Source: Clostridium sp. AM58-1XD (GTDB taxonomy: Bacteria; Bacillota; Clostridia; Lachnospirales; Lachnospiraceae). Taken from it: a stretch of DNA of 64,000 nucleotides. The DNA is taken from assembly GCF_003464085.1 (NCBI RefSeq), contig NZ_QSDR01000003.1, positions 139,291 through 203,290 on the forward strand, given 5' to 3'. Under the pieces are notes generated by a model. It did not search any database, was not told the DNA's origin, and saw only the letters and a list, made by a program, of their open reading frames with translations. How positions within the stretch are numbered: the first letter of the stretch is position 1; every line of letters begins with the position of its first letter. The position numbers and the translations under genes are program-made. Shown in pieces: positions 35,625-44,663 of this stretch.

Positions 35625-36686
35625 ATGGCAGAGAAAGAAATAATAATGACAGGTGACGTGCAAAAAGAAGCAGAAGCAAAAAATCTTTTGAATGGCTATA
35701 TCGGAACGTATTATTCTGAGAAGAGTAAGGGGATTTATCAATTTTCTTTTGATCCTGTCAGCGGCAGGATGACAGAACCGGAATTATTTTACGAGGCCCC
35801 AAATGCAAAATGGGTAAGCTTAAATGGCAGTTCTATGGCCTTTCCTGTAGAAAGAAACGGCCGTGCGGGCACCTGCTTCCTGAAATTAAAAGATGGAGAG
35901 GTCAGCCATAAAGAAGAAATACTGGAAGAAAAACAGACGCCATGTTATGTACTTCAAAAGAATGACTTCGTCTATACGGCTAATTATCACGAGGGAACCG
36001 TCATGGTATACCGTTTAGATGATGGAACCCCGTTTGTGGTAAAACGGATCGAAAATGGGGCGGGAGCAGGCTGCCATCAGATTATGCTTCATGAAACGTA
36101 CCTTATGGTTCCCTGCCTCGAACAGAACAAAATCAGACTGTTTGATATGACGGATCATTATATTCAGGCAGGAGAAATCCTGTTTCCGGAAGGCAGCGGA
36201 CCAAGACACGGAATTTTTAACAGGGATCATACGAGACTGTACGTAGTAAGTGAATGGAGCAACGAACTGTTTGTTTTTCGGGTACATGGAAAGGAGTTCG
36301 TTCTGATACAGTCGATTTCTGTACTGCCAGAAGGCGGAGAGGGCAGTAACAGGGAAAATGCAGCGTCGGCGGCAATACGCCTGACAAAAGATGAAGCATA
36401 TTTATACATTTCCGTGAGAGGAGCCGATCTGCTGGCCGTATTTGAGATCAGGGAAGACAAAGCCGCTGCAATTCAGCATATTTCCTGCGGCGGAGCCCAT
36501 CCGAGGGACTTCATATTGAGTGAAAATGAAGATTTTATATTGACAGCAAATCGTTTTGGAGGCGGGATTGCGTGTATCGAGCGGGATAGAAAAAGCGGCT
36601 TGCTGAAAAGCGTCAGGCATCGGATCGATATGCCGGAAGCCGTATCATTGTTACTTGTTAATAGCACACAGGAGGCGTCATTATGA
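35625..36686 (+). CDS. pgl: lactonase family protein, probable 6-phosphogluconolactonase
   Basis: 353-residue seven-bladed beta-propeller of the 3-carboxymuconate cyclase/YbhE type. The start at 35625 follows AAGGAGAG. Recognisable blade segments: NGYIGTYYSEKSKGIYQFSFD, GAGCHQIMLHETYL and GPRHGIFNRDHTRLYVVSEW. Placed with gnd and zwf it supplies the middle step of the oxidative pentose phosphate pathway, hydrolysis of 6-phosphogluconolactone. Its stop overlaps the gnd start (TTATGATAA). Confidence 0.88.
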   Translation: MAEKEIIMTGDVQKEAEAKNLLNGYIGTYYSEKSKGIYQFSFDPVSGRMTEPELFYEAPNAKWVSLNGSSMAFPVERNGRAGTCFLKLKDGEVSHKEEILEEKQTPCYVLQKNDFVYTANYHEGTVMVYRLDDGTPFVVKRIENGAGAGCHQIMLHETYLMVPCLEQNKIRLFDMTDHYIQAGEILFPEGSGPRHGIFNRDHTRLYVVSEWSNELFVFRVHGKEFVLIQSISVLPEGGEGSNRENAASAAIRLTKDEAYLYISVRGADLLAVFEIREDKAAAIQHISCGGAHPRDFILSENEDFILTANRFGGGIACIERDRKSGLLKSVRHRIDMPEAVSLLLVNSTQEASL

Positions 36687-38089
36687 TAAAAACGGATATT
36701 GGAATAATCGGACTTGCAGTTATGGGAAGAAGTCTTGCCCTTAATATGGCAGATCATGGATTTAAAGTGGGAGGCTACAACCGCAGCAGGGAGGTAACGG
36801 ATACTCTGATCAGCGAGCATCCACATGAAAACCTAATTCCTTTTTATAGTTTAAAAGAACTGGTGGAATCCCAGGAAAGGCCGCGTAAACTTATGATTAT
36901 GGTCAAGGCGGGAAAACCGGTGGACCTTGTAATCGACCAGCTCCTTCCTTTTCTTGATGAAGGCGATATGATACTGGATGGAGGAAATTCCTTTTTTGAA
37001 GATACAAGAAGAAGGGAGAAAAGCCTGAAAGAGAAGGGAATCTATTATTTCGGCACCGGTGTATCAGGCGGGGAAAAAGGAGCGCGTTTCGGCCCATCTA
37101 TTATGCCGGGCGGGGATCCAAAGGCATATGAGCACATCGCACCTGTTCTGGAGGCGATTGCTGCCACGGCTCAGGGGGAGCCATGCTGTGCCTATATGGG
37201 GCCGGACGGAGCCGGTCATTATGTAAAGATGGTTCACAACGGAATTGAATATGCGGATATGCAGTTGATTGCAGAAGCCTACCTGCTCCTTAAATATGCA
37301 GGGGGATTTACAAATAAAGAGCTGGCAGATATTTTTGAGGAATGGAATGAGGGCGAACTGAAAAGTTACCTGATTGAAATAACAGCCGCCATTTTCCGTG
37401 AACAGGATGATTTCTCTGATGGAGAGCTGGTAGACTATATCCTGGACAGCGCAGGCCAGAAGGGAACAGGAAGATGGACCAGCCTGGAGTCCCTGAAACA
37501 GGGAGTCAATGTGTCCATGATCACCGCTGCCTGCAATGCCAGAATTATGTCTAACCGTATAAATGAGAGAAACGAGGCGAAGGGACTGTTTGAAGCTCCA
37601 AAACAAAGGCCGGTGACAGATCAGGCGGCCTTTCGGACACAGGTGAGAGAAGGCCTTTATACAGCCAAAATTGCAGCATACGCACAGGGCTTTGACCTGC
37701 TCTCCCATGCATCGGCAGAATATGGGTGGGATCTGGACTATGGAAAAATCGCATCGATTTTCCGGGCAGGCTGTATCATTCAGGCAGAATTTCTGGATGA
37801 TATTACAAAAGCCTTTGGAAATAACAAAGGGCTGTCCAACCTGATGACGGATGCGTTTTTTAGGGACGGAATCAACCGAGGTCAGGGGAGCCTGAGAAGT
37901 ATTCTGAGCCTGGGGATTCTGAATGGTATTCCCGTACCGGCCATGAGCCAGGCAGCTGCCTATATTGACGCGTTCCGCGGAACAGCCGTAGGCGCAAACC
38001 TGATCCAGGCGCAGAGGGACTGCTTTGGGGCTCATACGTATGAACGGACTGACAGAGAAGGGATTTTCCATCATGAATGGAGGGTTTAA
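36683..38089 (+). CDS. gnd: 6-phosphogluconate dehydrogenase (decarboxylating)
   Basis: 468-residue NADP-dependent enzyme forming ribulose 5-phosphate and CO2. The Rossmann start is GIIGLAVMGRSLALNMADHG with NRS at the cofactor 2'-phosphate site. Substrate motifs are GTGVSGGEKGARFGPSIMPGG and HNGIEYADMQLIAEAY with catalytic Lys/Glu. The C-terminal tail YERTDREGIFHHEW is the family-typical end reaching the partner subunit. Full length; overlaps the lactonase by four bases. Confidence 0.97.
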   Translation: MIKTDIGIIGLAVMGRSLALNMADHGFKVGGYNRSREVTDTLISEHPHENLIPFYSLKELVESQERPRKLMIMVKAGKPVDLVIDQLLPFLDEGDMILDGGNSFFEDTRRREKSLKEKGIYYFGTGVSGGEKGARFGPSIMPGGDPKAYEHIAPVLEAIAATAQGEPCCAYMGPDGAGHYVKMVHNGIEYADMQLIAEAYLLLKYAGGFTNKELADIFEEWNEGELKSYLIEITAAIFREQDDFSDGELVDYILDSAGQKGTGRWTSLESLKQGVNVSMITAACNARIMSNRINERNEAKGLFEAPKQRPVTDQAAFRTQVREGLYTAKIAAYAQGFDLLSHASAEYGWDLDYGKIASIFRAGCIIQAEFLDDITKAFGNNKGLSNLMTDAFFRDGINRGQGSLRSILSLGILNGIPVPAMSQAAAYIDAFRGTAVGANLIQAQRDCFGAHTYERTDREGIFHHEWRV

Positions 38090-38091
38090 GC

Positions 38092-39483
38092 ATGAATAAA
38101 AAACAGATATTTACAATCTTCGGCGGAACCGGAGACTTAACGTTCAGGAAGCTTTTGCCTGCTCTTTATAATATAGAGGCTTCAAAAGATAAGGAATTAT
38201 GTACGGACATCGTAATTATCGGAAGAAGAGATTATACGAGTGAGACATACAGAAACATGGCAAGAGATTGGGTAGAGAAGTTTGCAAGGCTTCACTTTCA
38301 GGAAGAGATATACCAAAAACTTGCAGAACGCATAGTATATTACCGTATGGATTTTACAGATGAAGATGCATATGAGGAGCTTGACCGTTTCTATAAAGAA
38401 ATGGGGGCGGAAGGGCATATCTTTTACTTTGCCGTCGCGCCGCGCTTCTTCCGTACAATCGTAACCGGACTTAAAAGGGTAAACGGCGCTGAAGAGGGGA
38501 AAGTGGTGATCGAAAAGCCCTTTGGAGAAAGCCTTACGGCTGCAGCGGAACTCAATGAGACAATGGAGGCGTTTTTTTCGCCGGAGCGTATTTACAGAAT
38601 TGACCATTATCTTGGAAAGGAAATGGTGCGGAACATTCAGATCATTCGTTTTGCAAATCCTATCTTCAGCAATGTCTGGGATGCGGAACATATAGAATGT
38701 ATTCAGATTTCAGCATTGGAGGAAGTGGGCGTAGAGTCAAGAGGGGGCTATTATGATCACAGCGGCGCTCTAAAAGATATGGTACAGAATCATTTGTTCC
38801 AGATTCTTTCCATTGTAGCTATGGAGCGGCCGAAAAGCCTTGCGGTAGAGGACATGCATCGGGAACAGATACGGGTGCTAAAAGCGCTGCGCTTACCCGA
38901 AAATATTGAGGAGAATATGGTGCTGGGCCAGTATGCAGGCTACCGTGAGGAGTCTTCCGTAGCTAAGGATTCAACCACGGAAACATATGCGGCGCTCCGC
39001 CTCTTCGCAGAGAATGACCGGTGGAGAGGGATGCCCTTCTACGTGCGTACCGGCAAAAAACTGGGAAAGCGGGAAATGCAGGTAGCCGTTGTGTTTAAGA
39101 GCCCCGCCGAAGGGGTGGAACCGAATATTCTTACTATTAAGATACAGCCTACCGAGGGCGTATATCTTCAGTTTAATATTAAGAATCCGGGAGAGACAGA
39201 AGAGATCATTCAGGCAAAAATGGACTTCTGCCAGAGCTGTTCCTTTGTTAACCGCATGAATACGCCGGAGGCCTACGAGCGCCTGCTTGGAGCATGTATG
39301 CGGGGAGAACGCTCATGGTTTTCCCAATGGGATCAGGTTGAGACAAGCTGGAGATATGTGGATCAGGTTCGCGAGCAGTACCGCAGAGCCGGACTGCCTG
39401 TATATGCTTATCAGCCCGGCAGCAGCGGACCGGGGGAGGCAGACGTGTTTTTAAAGGAGTATGGTCATACATGGTTTGAATAA
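38092..39483 (+). CDS. zwf: glucose-6-phosphate dehydrogenase
   Basis: 463-residue first enzyme of the oxidative pentose phosphate pathway. The start at 38092 follows GGAGGG, giving MNKKQIFTIFGGTGDLTFRKL with the GxxGDLxxRKL dinucleotide motif. The active-site motif RIDHYLGKE is near 165 and EKPFG near 140. Third gene of the lactonase-gnd-zwf operon, an order that lets one repressor control NADPH supply. A hairpin terminator follows. Confidence 0.97.
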   Translation: MNKKQIFTIFGGTGDLTFRKLLPALYNIEASKDKELCTDIVIIGRRDYTSETYRNMARDWVEKFARLHFQEEIYQKLAERIVYYRMDFTDEDAYEELDRFYKEMGAEGHIFYFAVAPRFFRTIVTGLKRVNGAEEGKVVIEKPFGESLTAAAELNETMEAFFSPERIYRIDHYLGKEMVRNIQIIRFANPIFSNVWDAEHIECIQISALEEVGVESRGGYYDHSGALKDMVQNHLFQILSIVAMERPKSLAVEDMHREQIRVLKALRLPENIEENMVLGQYAGYREESSVAKDSTTETYAALRLFAENDRWRGMPFYVRTGKKLGKREMQVAVVFKSPAEGVEPNILTIKIQPTEGVYLQFNIKNPGETEEIIQAKMDFCQSCSFVNRMNTPEAYERLLGACMRGERSWFSQWDQVETSWRYVDQVREQYRRAGLPVYAYQPGSSGPGEADVFLKEYGHTWFE

Positions 39484-39523
39484 CAGATCACTTATAACGA
39501 AGGCGCGCTGAAAAAGGAAAAGG

Positions 39524-39604
39524 ACAGCAATGATCCCGATACCAGATAGAGTGGCCAGGCTGTTGTCCTGGTAAGAATCTGATATCGGGGCATTGCTGTT
39601 TTTA
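39524..39604 (+). terminator. branched hairpin terminator after zwf (repeat element A)
   Basis: ACAGCAATG (39524-39532) pairs with CATTGCTGT (39591-39599), then CCGATACCAGAT with ATCTGATATCGG, with an inner CCAGG/CCTGG hairpin; TTTTT follows. Core shared with elements at 25532 and 46155. Confidence 0.85.
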
Positions 39605-39683
39605 TCTGCCCTGCACTCCCGTCGTTTTAGACGGAATTACACGGAAGAGGGAGTTATGAAAATCGTATAAGGAGATAAGGAGA

Positions 39684-41444
39684 TCAGGAAAGGTGTTCAG
39701 ACTTAAATACAGGAGCATTTGCACGTTCAATAATACGCGTCCGGTGAGCCTGATGAATCTGATGCTGACATTTGACCATGAGCAGAGGCAACTCATTCCA
39801 TTCTTCCAGATTTGCATTCTGTATCAATTTTTCTTCCTGCAGATATGCCTGAATGACGAGATTATAATAGAGCTGCGGGTCAGTCTGGTCCGAACGGCAT
39901 ACATAGGAAAGCAGATCTGTAACGGCCTTGTATTTTTCCCATAACTGTTTTGTTGCCCTGGCCCTGCTGTAAGGCCAGATCAGGCAGTTGACGATGTAAG
40001 CGACTGCGGCTCCGGCCAGGATATAGCCTGCTCTGATAATGAAAATGCTTCCTACGGCATGAATTCCAAATGCATTCATAAATACGGCTCCGCCTAAAGC
40101 ACCCACGGTAGAGCAGGCAAATGTTCCGAGATAATCGCTGAAGTAAAATGAAATATAGCCTGACAGCATCATGGCAGCCGTACGGCCGGCAGGAGACGGA
40201 ATGGCAGAGTAGATGATTACGGATGCCAGACCTCCGATCATTGTAGCCAGCACACGCTTTTTTATTTTTACAGGAACGTCATCCGCGTAGGGGAGGGAAA
40301 CGGAGGCCAAAGTAAACAGAAACCATCTTCCGTGTGGAAGGGAGAAAATCTGAACCAGCAGGGTGGCACATGATAATAAAAGCGCAGTCCGCAGCGCGTA
40401 GATTGCCCGGACAGGGCTAAGATCCAGAGCGGCTTGAAGCCGGACTTTTAACGACAGGGCGGTTCGCTTGTAATGCGTTCTGTTCTGAGGGTCAGTCATA
40501 TGAAGAATACGGTCTCGTATATAGATCATGGTATGATTGAATACTTCCGCTGTTTTACGCTCTTCACAATTGGGAGATTCAAGAACCTCGAGAGGGGGAA
40601 TATCGCGGACTTCCTGATAGAGAAAAGCACGGAATCCCTTTAACTGACCGGCAATTGTTAAAAGAAATTCCCGTTCCTGAATGGTGAGTTCGTTTGGAAG
40701 TTCATGTATGAGAATCTGCAGGTGTTCCAGCCCGCGTCCGGCGTCAATCATGGAAAAACTGGCTTCAGACACACATAAAACTTTCTTTCTTCTATCATAG
40801 ACGGTCTGGCTCAAACGGCGCAGGCTTTGGCGAATCTGGGAAAAATCCGGCTTTTTATCTGTTTCTTTCAGCCGGTAGGAAATATGGAGGCTGACTTCAT
40901 CGATCATTTCACCCAGTACATCTCTTGCGGTTTCCAATACCCGCTTTCTTCCCATAAACCACTGATACAGTATAATTGACAGTGCGCCTGCCATCATGCC
41001 CACTATTCGTTTTGGGAGCTGCTGGGTGTCTGCGGGCGAGATAAATATGAGAAATAAATAAGATAAAATATAAGGAAAATATAAATGGCTGGAATATTCA
41101 TATGTAAAGGCATACAAAATTACAAATATTGTGATAAAATTAATGAAAAAGGAAACGGGTGCAGGAAGAATTGTGACAAGACACGCAGCAGCGGCCATCC
41201 ACGTCAGAACGAGGGCCTGAATCAGCAGGTGCTTTAAAGGTTCGGCCGTAAGGTCCCGGACCATAGAAGCAGACATCATAATTGTAAATATAACGCCTAC
41301 AATTGTATTTTCCGGGCCAAAAAGGGATTGAAATAGATTTATATAAAAAAGAATAAAAAGAAAGTTCAATGTGCTGGTACGAAAATGTTCTTTCGTTATT
41401 TTCGGAAGTTTCCATTTCACATTTTTTATGGTTACACTCTTCAT
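39684..41444 (-). CDS. FUSC family membrane protein (putative exporter)
   Basis: 586 residues with two hydrophobic blocks of several membrane spans (about 20-150 and 330-480) separated by a cytoplasmic region of about 180 residues, the layout of fusaric-acid-resistance/aromatic-acid exporter proteins. The start at 41444 is chosen because the basic segment MKSVTIKNVKWKLPKI then leads into the first span; AGGAGA lies 11 bases upstream. Divergent from a MarR regulator with a short shared spacer, a common arrangement for an efflux gene and its repressor. Confidence 0.8.
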   Translation of the reverse strand: MKSVTIKNVKWKLPKITKEHFRTSTLNFLFILFYINLFQSLFGPENTIVGVIFTIMMSASMVRDLTAEPLKHLLIQALVLTWMAAAACLVTILPAPVSFFINFITIFVILYAFTYEYSSHLYFPYILSYLFLIFISPADTQQLPKRIVGMMAGALSIILYQWFMGRKRVLETARDVLGEMIDEVSLHISYRLKETDKKPDFSQIRQSLRRLSQTVYDRRKKVLCVSEASFSMIDAGRGLEHLQILIHELPNELTIQEREFLLTIAGQLKGFRAFLYQEVRDIPPLEVLESPNCEERKTAEVFNHTMIYIRDRILHMTDPQNRTHYKRTALSLKVRLQAALDLSPVRAIYALRTALLLSCATLLVQIFSLPHGRWFLFTLASVSLPYADDVPVKIKKRVLATMIGGLASVIIYSAIPSPAGRTAAMMLSGYISFYFSDYLGTFACSTVGALGGAVFMNAFGIHAVGSIFIIRAGYILAGAAVAYIVNCLIWPYSRARATKQLWEKYKAVTDLLSYVCRSDQTDPQLYYNLVIQAYLQEEKLIQNANLEEWNELPLLMVKCQHQIHQAHRTRIIERANAPVFKSEHLS

Positions 41445-41605
41445 AAATTCCGGCATCTCCTTTTCGATGACCGCTATGCGGACAGACAGCAATTCAAAAA
41501 TATGGAATCAGACCATATGATTGCACAATGTTGATAGTCATACTTTGTTTACTAATTAAATAGAATAACACCTGGAAATTTTTTTGTCAACGGGGAGAAA
41601 TGAGC

Positions 41606-42052
41606 ATGAAGTCAGAAACGATATCAGAAAAGTTTGTCCATAATCTGCTTTTGGTAATGCCGAACTGGCATTCCAAACTGGTACGGCCACTAAAGGATAA
41701 TTTAAACAGAGAAATGAGCCTGGAGACGTATTATTGCCTCCAGACTTTGAAAAATTCCGGAACTGTTACCATGACCGGGCTGGCGCAACAGCTGAAGGTT
41801 CCGAAGCAGCAGGTGACGAAACTGGTTGACAAACTGAGCGAGCATCACTTTGTAGAGCGCTTGTGCAACGAAGATGACAGGCGTGCAGTCCTGATTCGGC
41901 TGACGCCGGAAGCCATATTGTATCTGGATGAATACTACCGGAAACATACGGCGTTTATTGAATCTTTAGAAAAACAGCTGAGTGAAGAGGAACTGGAAAA
42001 GCTGAATCAGGCGGTGGAATACCTCAGGGAGATTCTCCCTAAATTAGAATAG
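41606..42052 (+). CDS. MarR family transcriptional regulator
   Basis: 148-residue winged-helix regulator. GGGGAG eight bases upstream favours the ATG at 41606 over 41600. The MarR core is at about 30-120 (VTMTGLAQQLKVPKQQVTKLVDKL as the recognition helix, then the wing CNEDDRRAVLIRLTPEA). Divergent to the FUSC protein, which it probably represses in response to a phenolic or other toxic ligand. Confidence 0.92.
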   Translation: MKSETISEKFVHNLLLVMPNWHSKLVRPLKDNLNREMSLETYYCLQTLKNSGTVTMTGLAQQLKVPKQQVTKLVDKLSEHHFVERLCNEDDRRAVLIRLTPEAILYLDEYYRKHTAFIESLEKQLSEEELEKLNQAVEYLREILPKLE

Positions 42053-42108
42053 ACGGGAATCAGCTCTGAAGATTTTCAGAGGCAATTGGCCTGACTTGTT
42101 GTGTTGAA

Positions 42109-42169
42109 AACAGATTTTGCCGCGGAATATCCGGCTTTCAGAACTGGATATTTCACGGCAAAACCTGTT
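42109..42169. terminator. long bidirectional hairpin between convergent genes
   Basis: AACAGATTTTGCCG (42109-42122) pairs with CGGCAAAACCTGTT (42156-42169) apart from one wobble, and GGAATATCC with GGATATTTC. It separates marR from the minus-strand serine hydrolase. Confidence 0.75.
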
Positions 42170-42171
42170 AT

Positions 42172-43746
42172 TTATATATTTATGTGAGGGAGGGTGCATT
42201 CAAATAGGTGGTATTGGATCAGATTAATATATATTCCTGCACTGCGGACGAGATTCTCCATTAGTGACTGCATTTTTAAAACGGCAGGGTGGCCTGAGAG
42301 GCCATAGTCCTCAGTCATCGGAAGAAGTCTTGGAAATGCCAGCCATGTACTTCCATTTTCATCTTCCCAGATGGAAATCCGCAGCGGAAGTTCCAGAGAA
42401 ATGCTCTGGTCAGCCTGCATGAGTCCTGTGCCGACTTTTGGAGAACCGAAGACGAGTACGGTTGTGGGACGAAGTTCCAGTCCGGCTTTTTCTGCATTCT
42501 CAGCATGGTCGAATTTGGCAAACAGAGGAATATTCCGATCGGATAATTCCTTTTCCAGGCGGCTGACGGTTTCAGACACCGGGAACTGCCCCTCTAAAAG
42601 GTAAAGTTTATTGTCGTCGTAGTTGGTAGACAGCAGATCACCGAACGCGCCAGCGATACGACGGCCGAGATTTGTAAAGTCTACCCCTTCTTTGTTGGCC
42701 AGAAGAGTAACGCATACCAGCTCTTCCGGGTGTGTAAAACGGCTTAAAAAACTGGAGTAACCGGGAACAGAACCTTTGATATCCATTAAGCCGCGATGTT
42801 TGTAGAACTGCCAGCCCGCTGCAGCAGGGACTTCGCGTCCATCCGGCAGCTGCCACGGAGCATAGATCACGGATCGGTGCTCAGCCTCGTGAATCAGTAC
42901 ACCTCCGGCAAGGCCGATATCCCAGAATGAAATGTCCTGTGCGGATGCCCAGATATCGGAAAATCCCTTTAATGCGGAAGATTCTGTCCGTTGAATTCGC
43001 TCACCGCTGCTGCTGTAGCTTGCAGCCGGTTCTGTCGGATCTATATATAAGCCGTTCTTTTTAAAAATTTGATGGACATTTTCGGTTAAGGACACGTCTT
43101 CATGGTGGAATCGATCCAGGTCTTCAGCAAAACCGGTGTGCTTCAGGCCAAGGAATTGAATTTGACGTTCTGTGACAAAATCATGGTAGGTTTTGCCGCT
43201 GATCCGTTCTACAATTTCCGTGAGAATCAGAAAATTAGTGGCGCTCTGCCTGACATCTGTTCCAGGAGCAAAATGCAGGGACTGCTCCGATACAAGCCGG
43301 ATAAGTTCCGCAAATGTCCAGGTTTTAAAGGGATCCCAGCTTTCGGCTCTGCGGTAATCGGGAAGCCCGGAAGCATGGCGCAGAAGCTGCAGGACCGTAA
43401 TTTCTTTCCAGTTTTCCGGAACTTCCGGAATTAATTTGTCAAGACTGTCAGAAAGGTTCAGAGATCCGTCTTCGTACAGCTGCATTACAGCGACCGCTGT
43501 AAAGGCCTGGGAAACCGGTCCGGCGGGCCACATGGTGTTGGCAGAAGCAAGGCGTTTCTGACCGGCATCGGATAGGCCGTAACCTACTACACGAGGGATA
43601 TAAGGTGCCTGAACGATCGCCAGTGTCAGCCCAGGAATCTGCTGTTCTTCCATAAAGTCCCAGATCATCTGATCGACGGTATGGCCAAGATAAGACACAT
43701 CTGCGCTCCCCCTCATTTTCATTTTATCATGCTCTTTTGTATTCAT
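42172..43746 (-). CDS. class C beta-lactamase-fold serine hydrolase with lost catalytic motifs
   Basis: 524 residues with no signal peptide. The N-terminal ~340 residues follow the beta-lactamase/PBP4* fold (QIPGLTLAIVQ, DGSLNLSDSLDKLIPEVP, LLRHASGLPDY). The catalytic SxxK site reads GPVSQ at about 76-80, so Ser is Pro and Lys is Gln. The YxN loop reads QSA near 167-169. A C-terminal part of about 180 residues follows. It is therefore unlikely to hydrolyse by the usual mechanism. Its ATG overlaps the rrf2 stop (ATGA), making it the last gene of the redox operon. Confidence 0.82.
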   Translation of the reverse strand: MNTKEHDKMKMRGSADVSYLGHTVDQMIWDFMEEQQIPGLTLAIVQAPYIPRVVGYGLSDAGQKRLASANTMWPAGPVSQAFTAVAVMQLYEDGSLNLSDSLDKLIPEVPENWKEITVLQLLRHASGLPDYRRAESWDPFKTWTFAELIRLVSEQSLHFAPGTDVRQSATNFLILTEIVERISGKTYHDFVTERQIQFLGLKHTGFAEDLDRFHHEDVSLTENVHQIFKKNGLYIDPTEPAASYSSSGERIQRTESSALKGFSDIWASAQDISFWDIGLAGGVLIHEAEHRSVIYAPWQLPDGREVPAAAGWQFYKHRGLMDIKGSVPGYSSFLSRFTHPEELVCVTLLANKEGVDFTNLGRRIAGAFGDLLSTNYDDNKLYLLEGQFPVSETVSRLEKELSDRNIPLFAKFDHAENAEKAGLELRPTTVLVFGSPKVGTGLMQADQSISLELPLRISIWEDENGSTWLAFPRLLPMTEDYGLSGHPAVLKMQSLMENLVRSAGIYINLIQYHLFECTLPHINI

Positions 43747-44186
43747 AAATTTACCCGTGCCTTTCTTTTATCTTCTTCTTTAAAAAGTGTTTGCTCTACA
43801 TCGGCAACTGCAATGGTATCCAGATATTCCCTGCATCTCCTGTTCAGCTCATCATACAGACCGTCCATATAACCTGCCATTCCGGAGGCCACCTTGCAGT
43901 CCATCTCTTCGCTGCCGCTTTTCCAGCTCAAATCTGCAAATTTTGTATCCAGAGCTCTGCTAATTTCACCTAAAGTTACGGTACGTGTCTTTTCATAGGA
44001 GTAACCGCTCAAAAAGCGTCCTTCCCGAGTTTCGACAAGACCGGCTTTTTTCAGCCTGGACATCACCCGGCGTACACGGCCTGGATTGGTACAGATATTT
44101 TCAGCCAGTTCTTCACTTCGAAGAGTACAGGCTTTATGGTGGAGATACACCATTGCATGTACGGCTACGGCAAAGTCGCTGTTCAT
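43743..44186 (-). CDS. Rrf2 family transcriptional regulator
   Basis: 147-residue winged-helix regulator. Rrf2 features: FAVAVHAMVYL at the N-terminus and a recognition helix region NPGRVRRVMSRLKKAGLVETREG. Three cysteines (about 21, 31 and 96) could be redox-sensitive or bind a cluster; this is inference. It lies within the operon it probably controls: four-base overlaps link it to the rhodanese gene before it and the serine hydrolase after it. GTAACAG-type dyads at the operon promoter are candidate operators. Confidence 0.9.
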   Translation of the reverse strand: MNSDFAVAVHAMVYLHHKACTLRSEELAENICTNPGRVRRVMSRLKKAGLVETREGRFLSGYSYEKTRTVTLGEISRALDTKFADLSWKSGSEEMDCKVASGMAGYMDGLYDELNRRCREYLDTIAVADVEQTLFKEEDKRKARVNL

Positions 44187-44635
44187 TCTGCCTCACCGCT
44201 TTCTGTTTCATATGGCCAGTCTACAATACCTCCGAAATCATACACCTGTGTGTACCCCAGTTCAACAAGCTTGTCGGAAGCCTGCCTGCTTCGGATCCCG
44301 GTCCTGCAGTGCACTAGAAGAACGGCATCAGTATCAGGAAGAGCTTCTGGAAGTTCACTGCCGATGGATTCGTTTGGAACAAGGACCGCGCCGGGAATAT
44401 GGGCATCCTTGTATTCATCGGCTGTACGGACGTCCACTATGGTAACGTCTCCTTTATCAATCATTTCTTTGGCCTCTTCAGCCGTTATCTTATGATAAGC
44501 GCTTTCCACAGCTTCGGCCGAAGCGGATGTGGGAGCAGCGTTCTGATCAGCCGGCGATTTTCCACCTGGAGCAGAGCAAGCGGAAAGCAGAAAAATGCAG
44601 CTTAGAACAAGACCGGACAATATATGTTTTTTCAT
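44183..44635 (-). CDS. rhodanese-domain lipoprotein
   Basis: 150 residues. The lipoprotein signal ends in FLLSAC (Cys20), followed by an Ala/Ser linker and one rhodanese domain (about 50-145). The active-site loop HCRTGIRS carries the catalytic Cys, so sulfur transfer is plausible on the outer face of the membrane. It stands between the RclA-like reductase and the Rrf2 regulator, which suggests a thiol or reactive-sulfur response. Confidence 0.93.
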   Translation of the reverse strand: MKKHILSGLVLSCIFLLSACSAPGGKSPADQNAAPTSASAEAVESAYHKITAEEAKEMIDKGDVTIVDVRTADEYKDAHIPGAVLVPNESIGSELPEALPDTDAVLLVHCRTGIRSRQASDKLVELGYTQVYDFGGIVDWPYETESGEAE

Positions 44636-44663
44636 AAAATACCTCCTGAATTTTCATATTATA

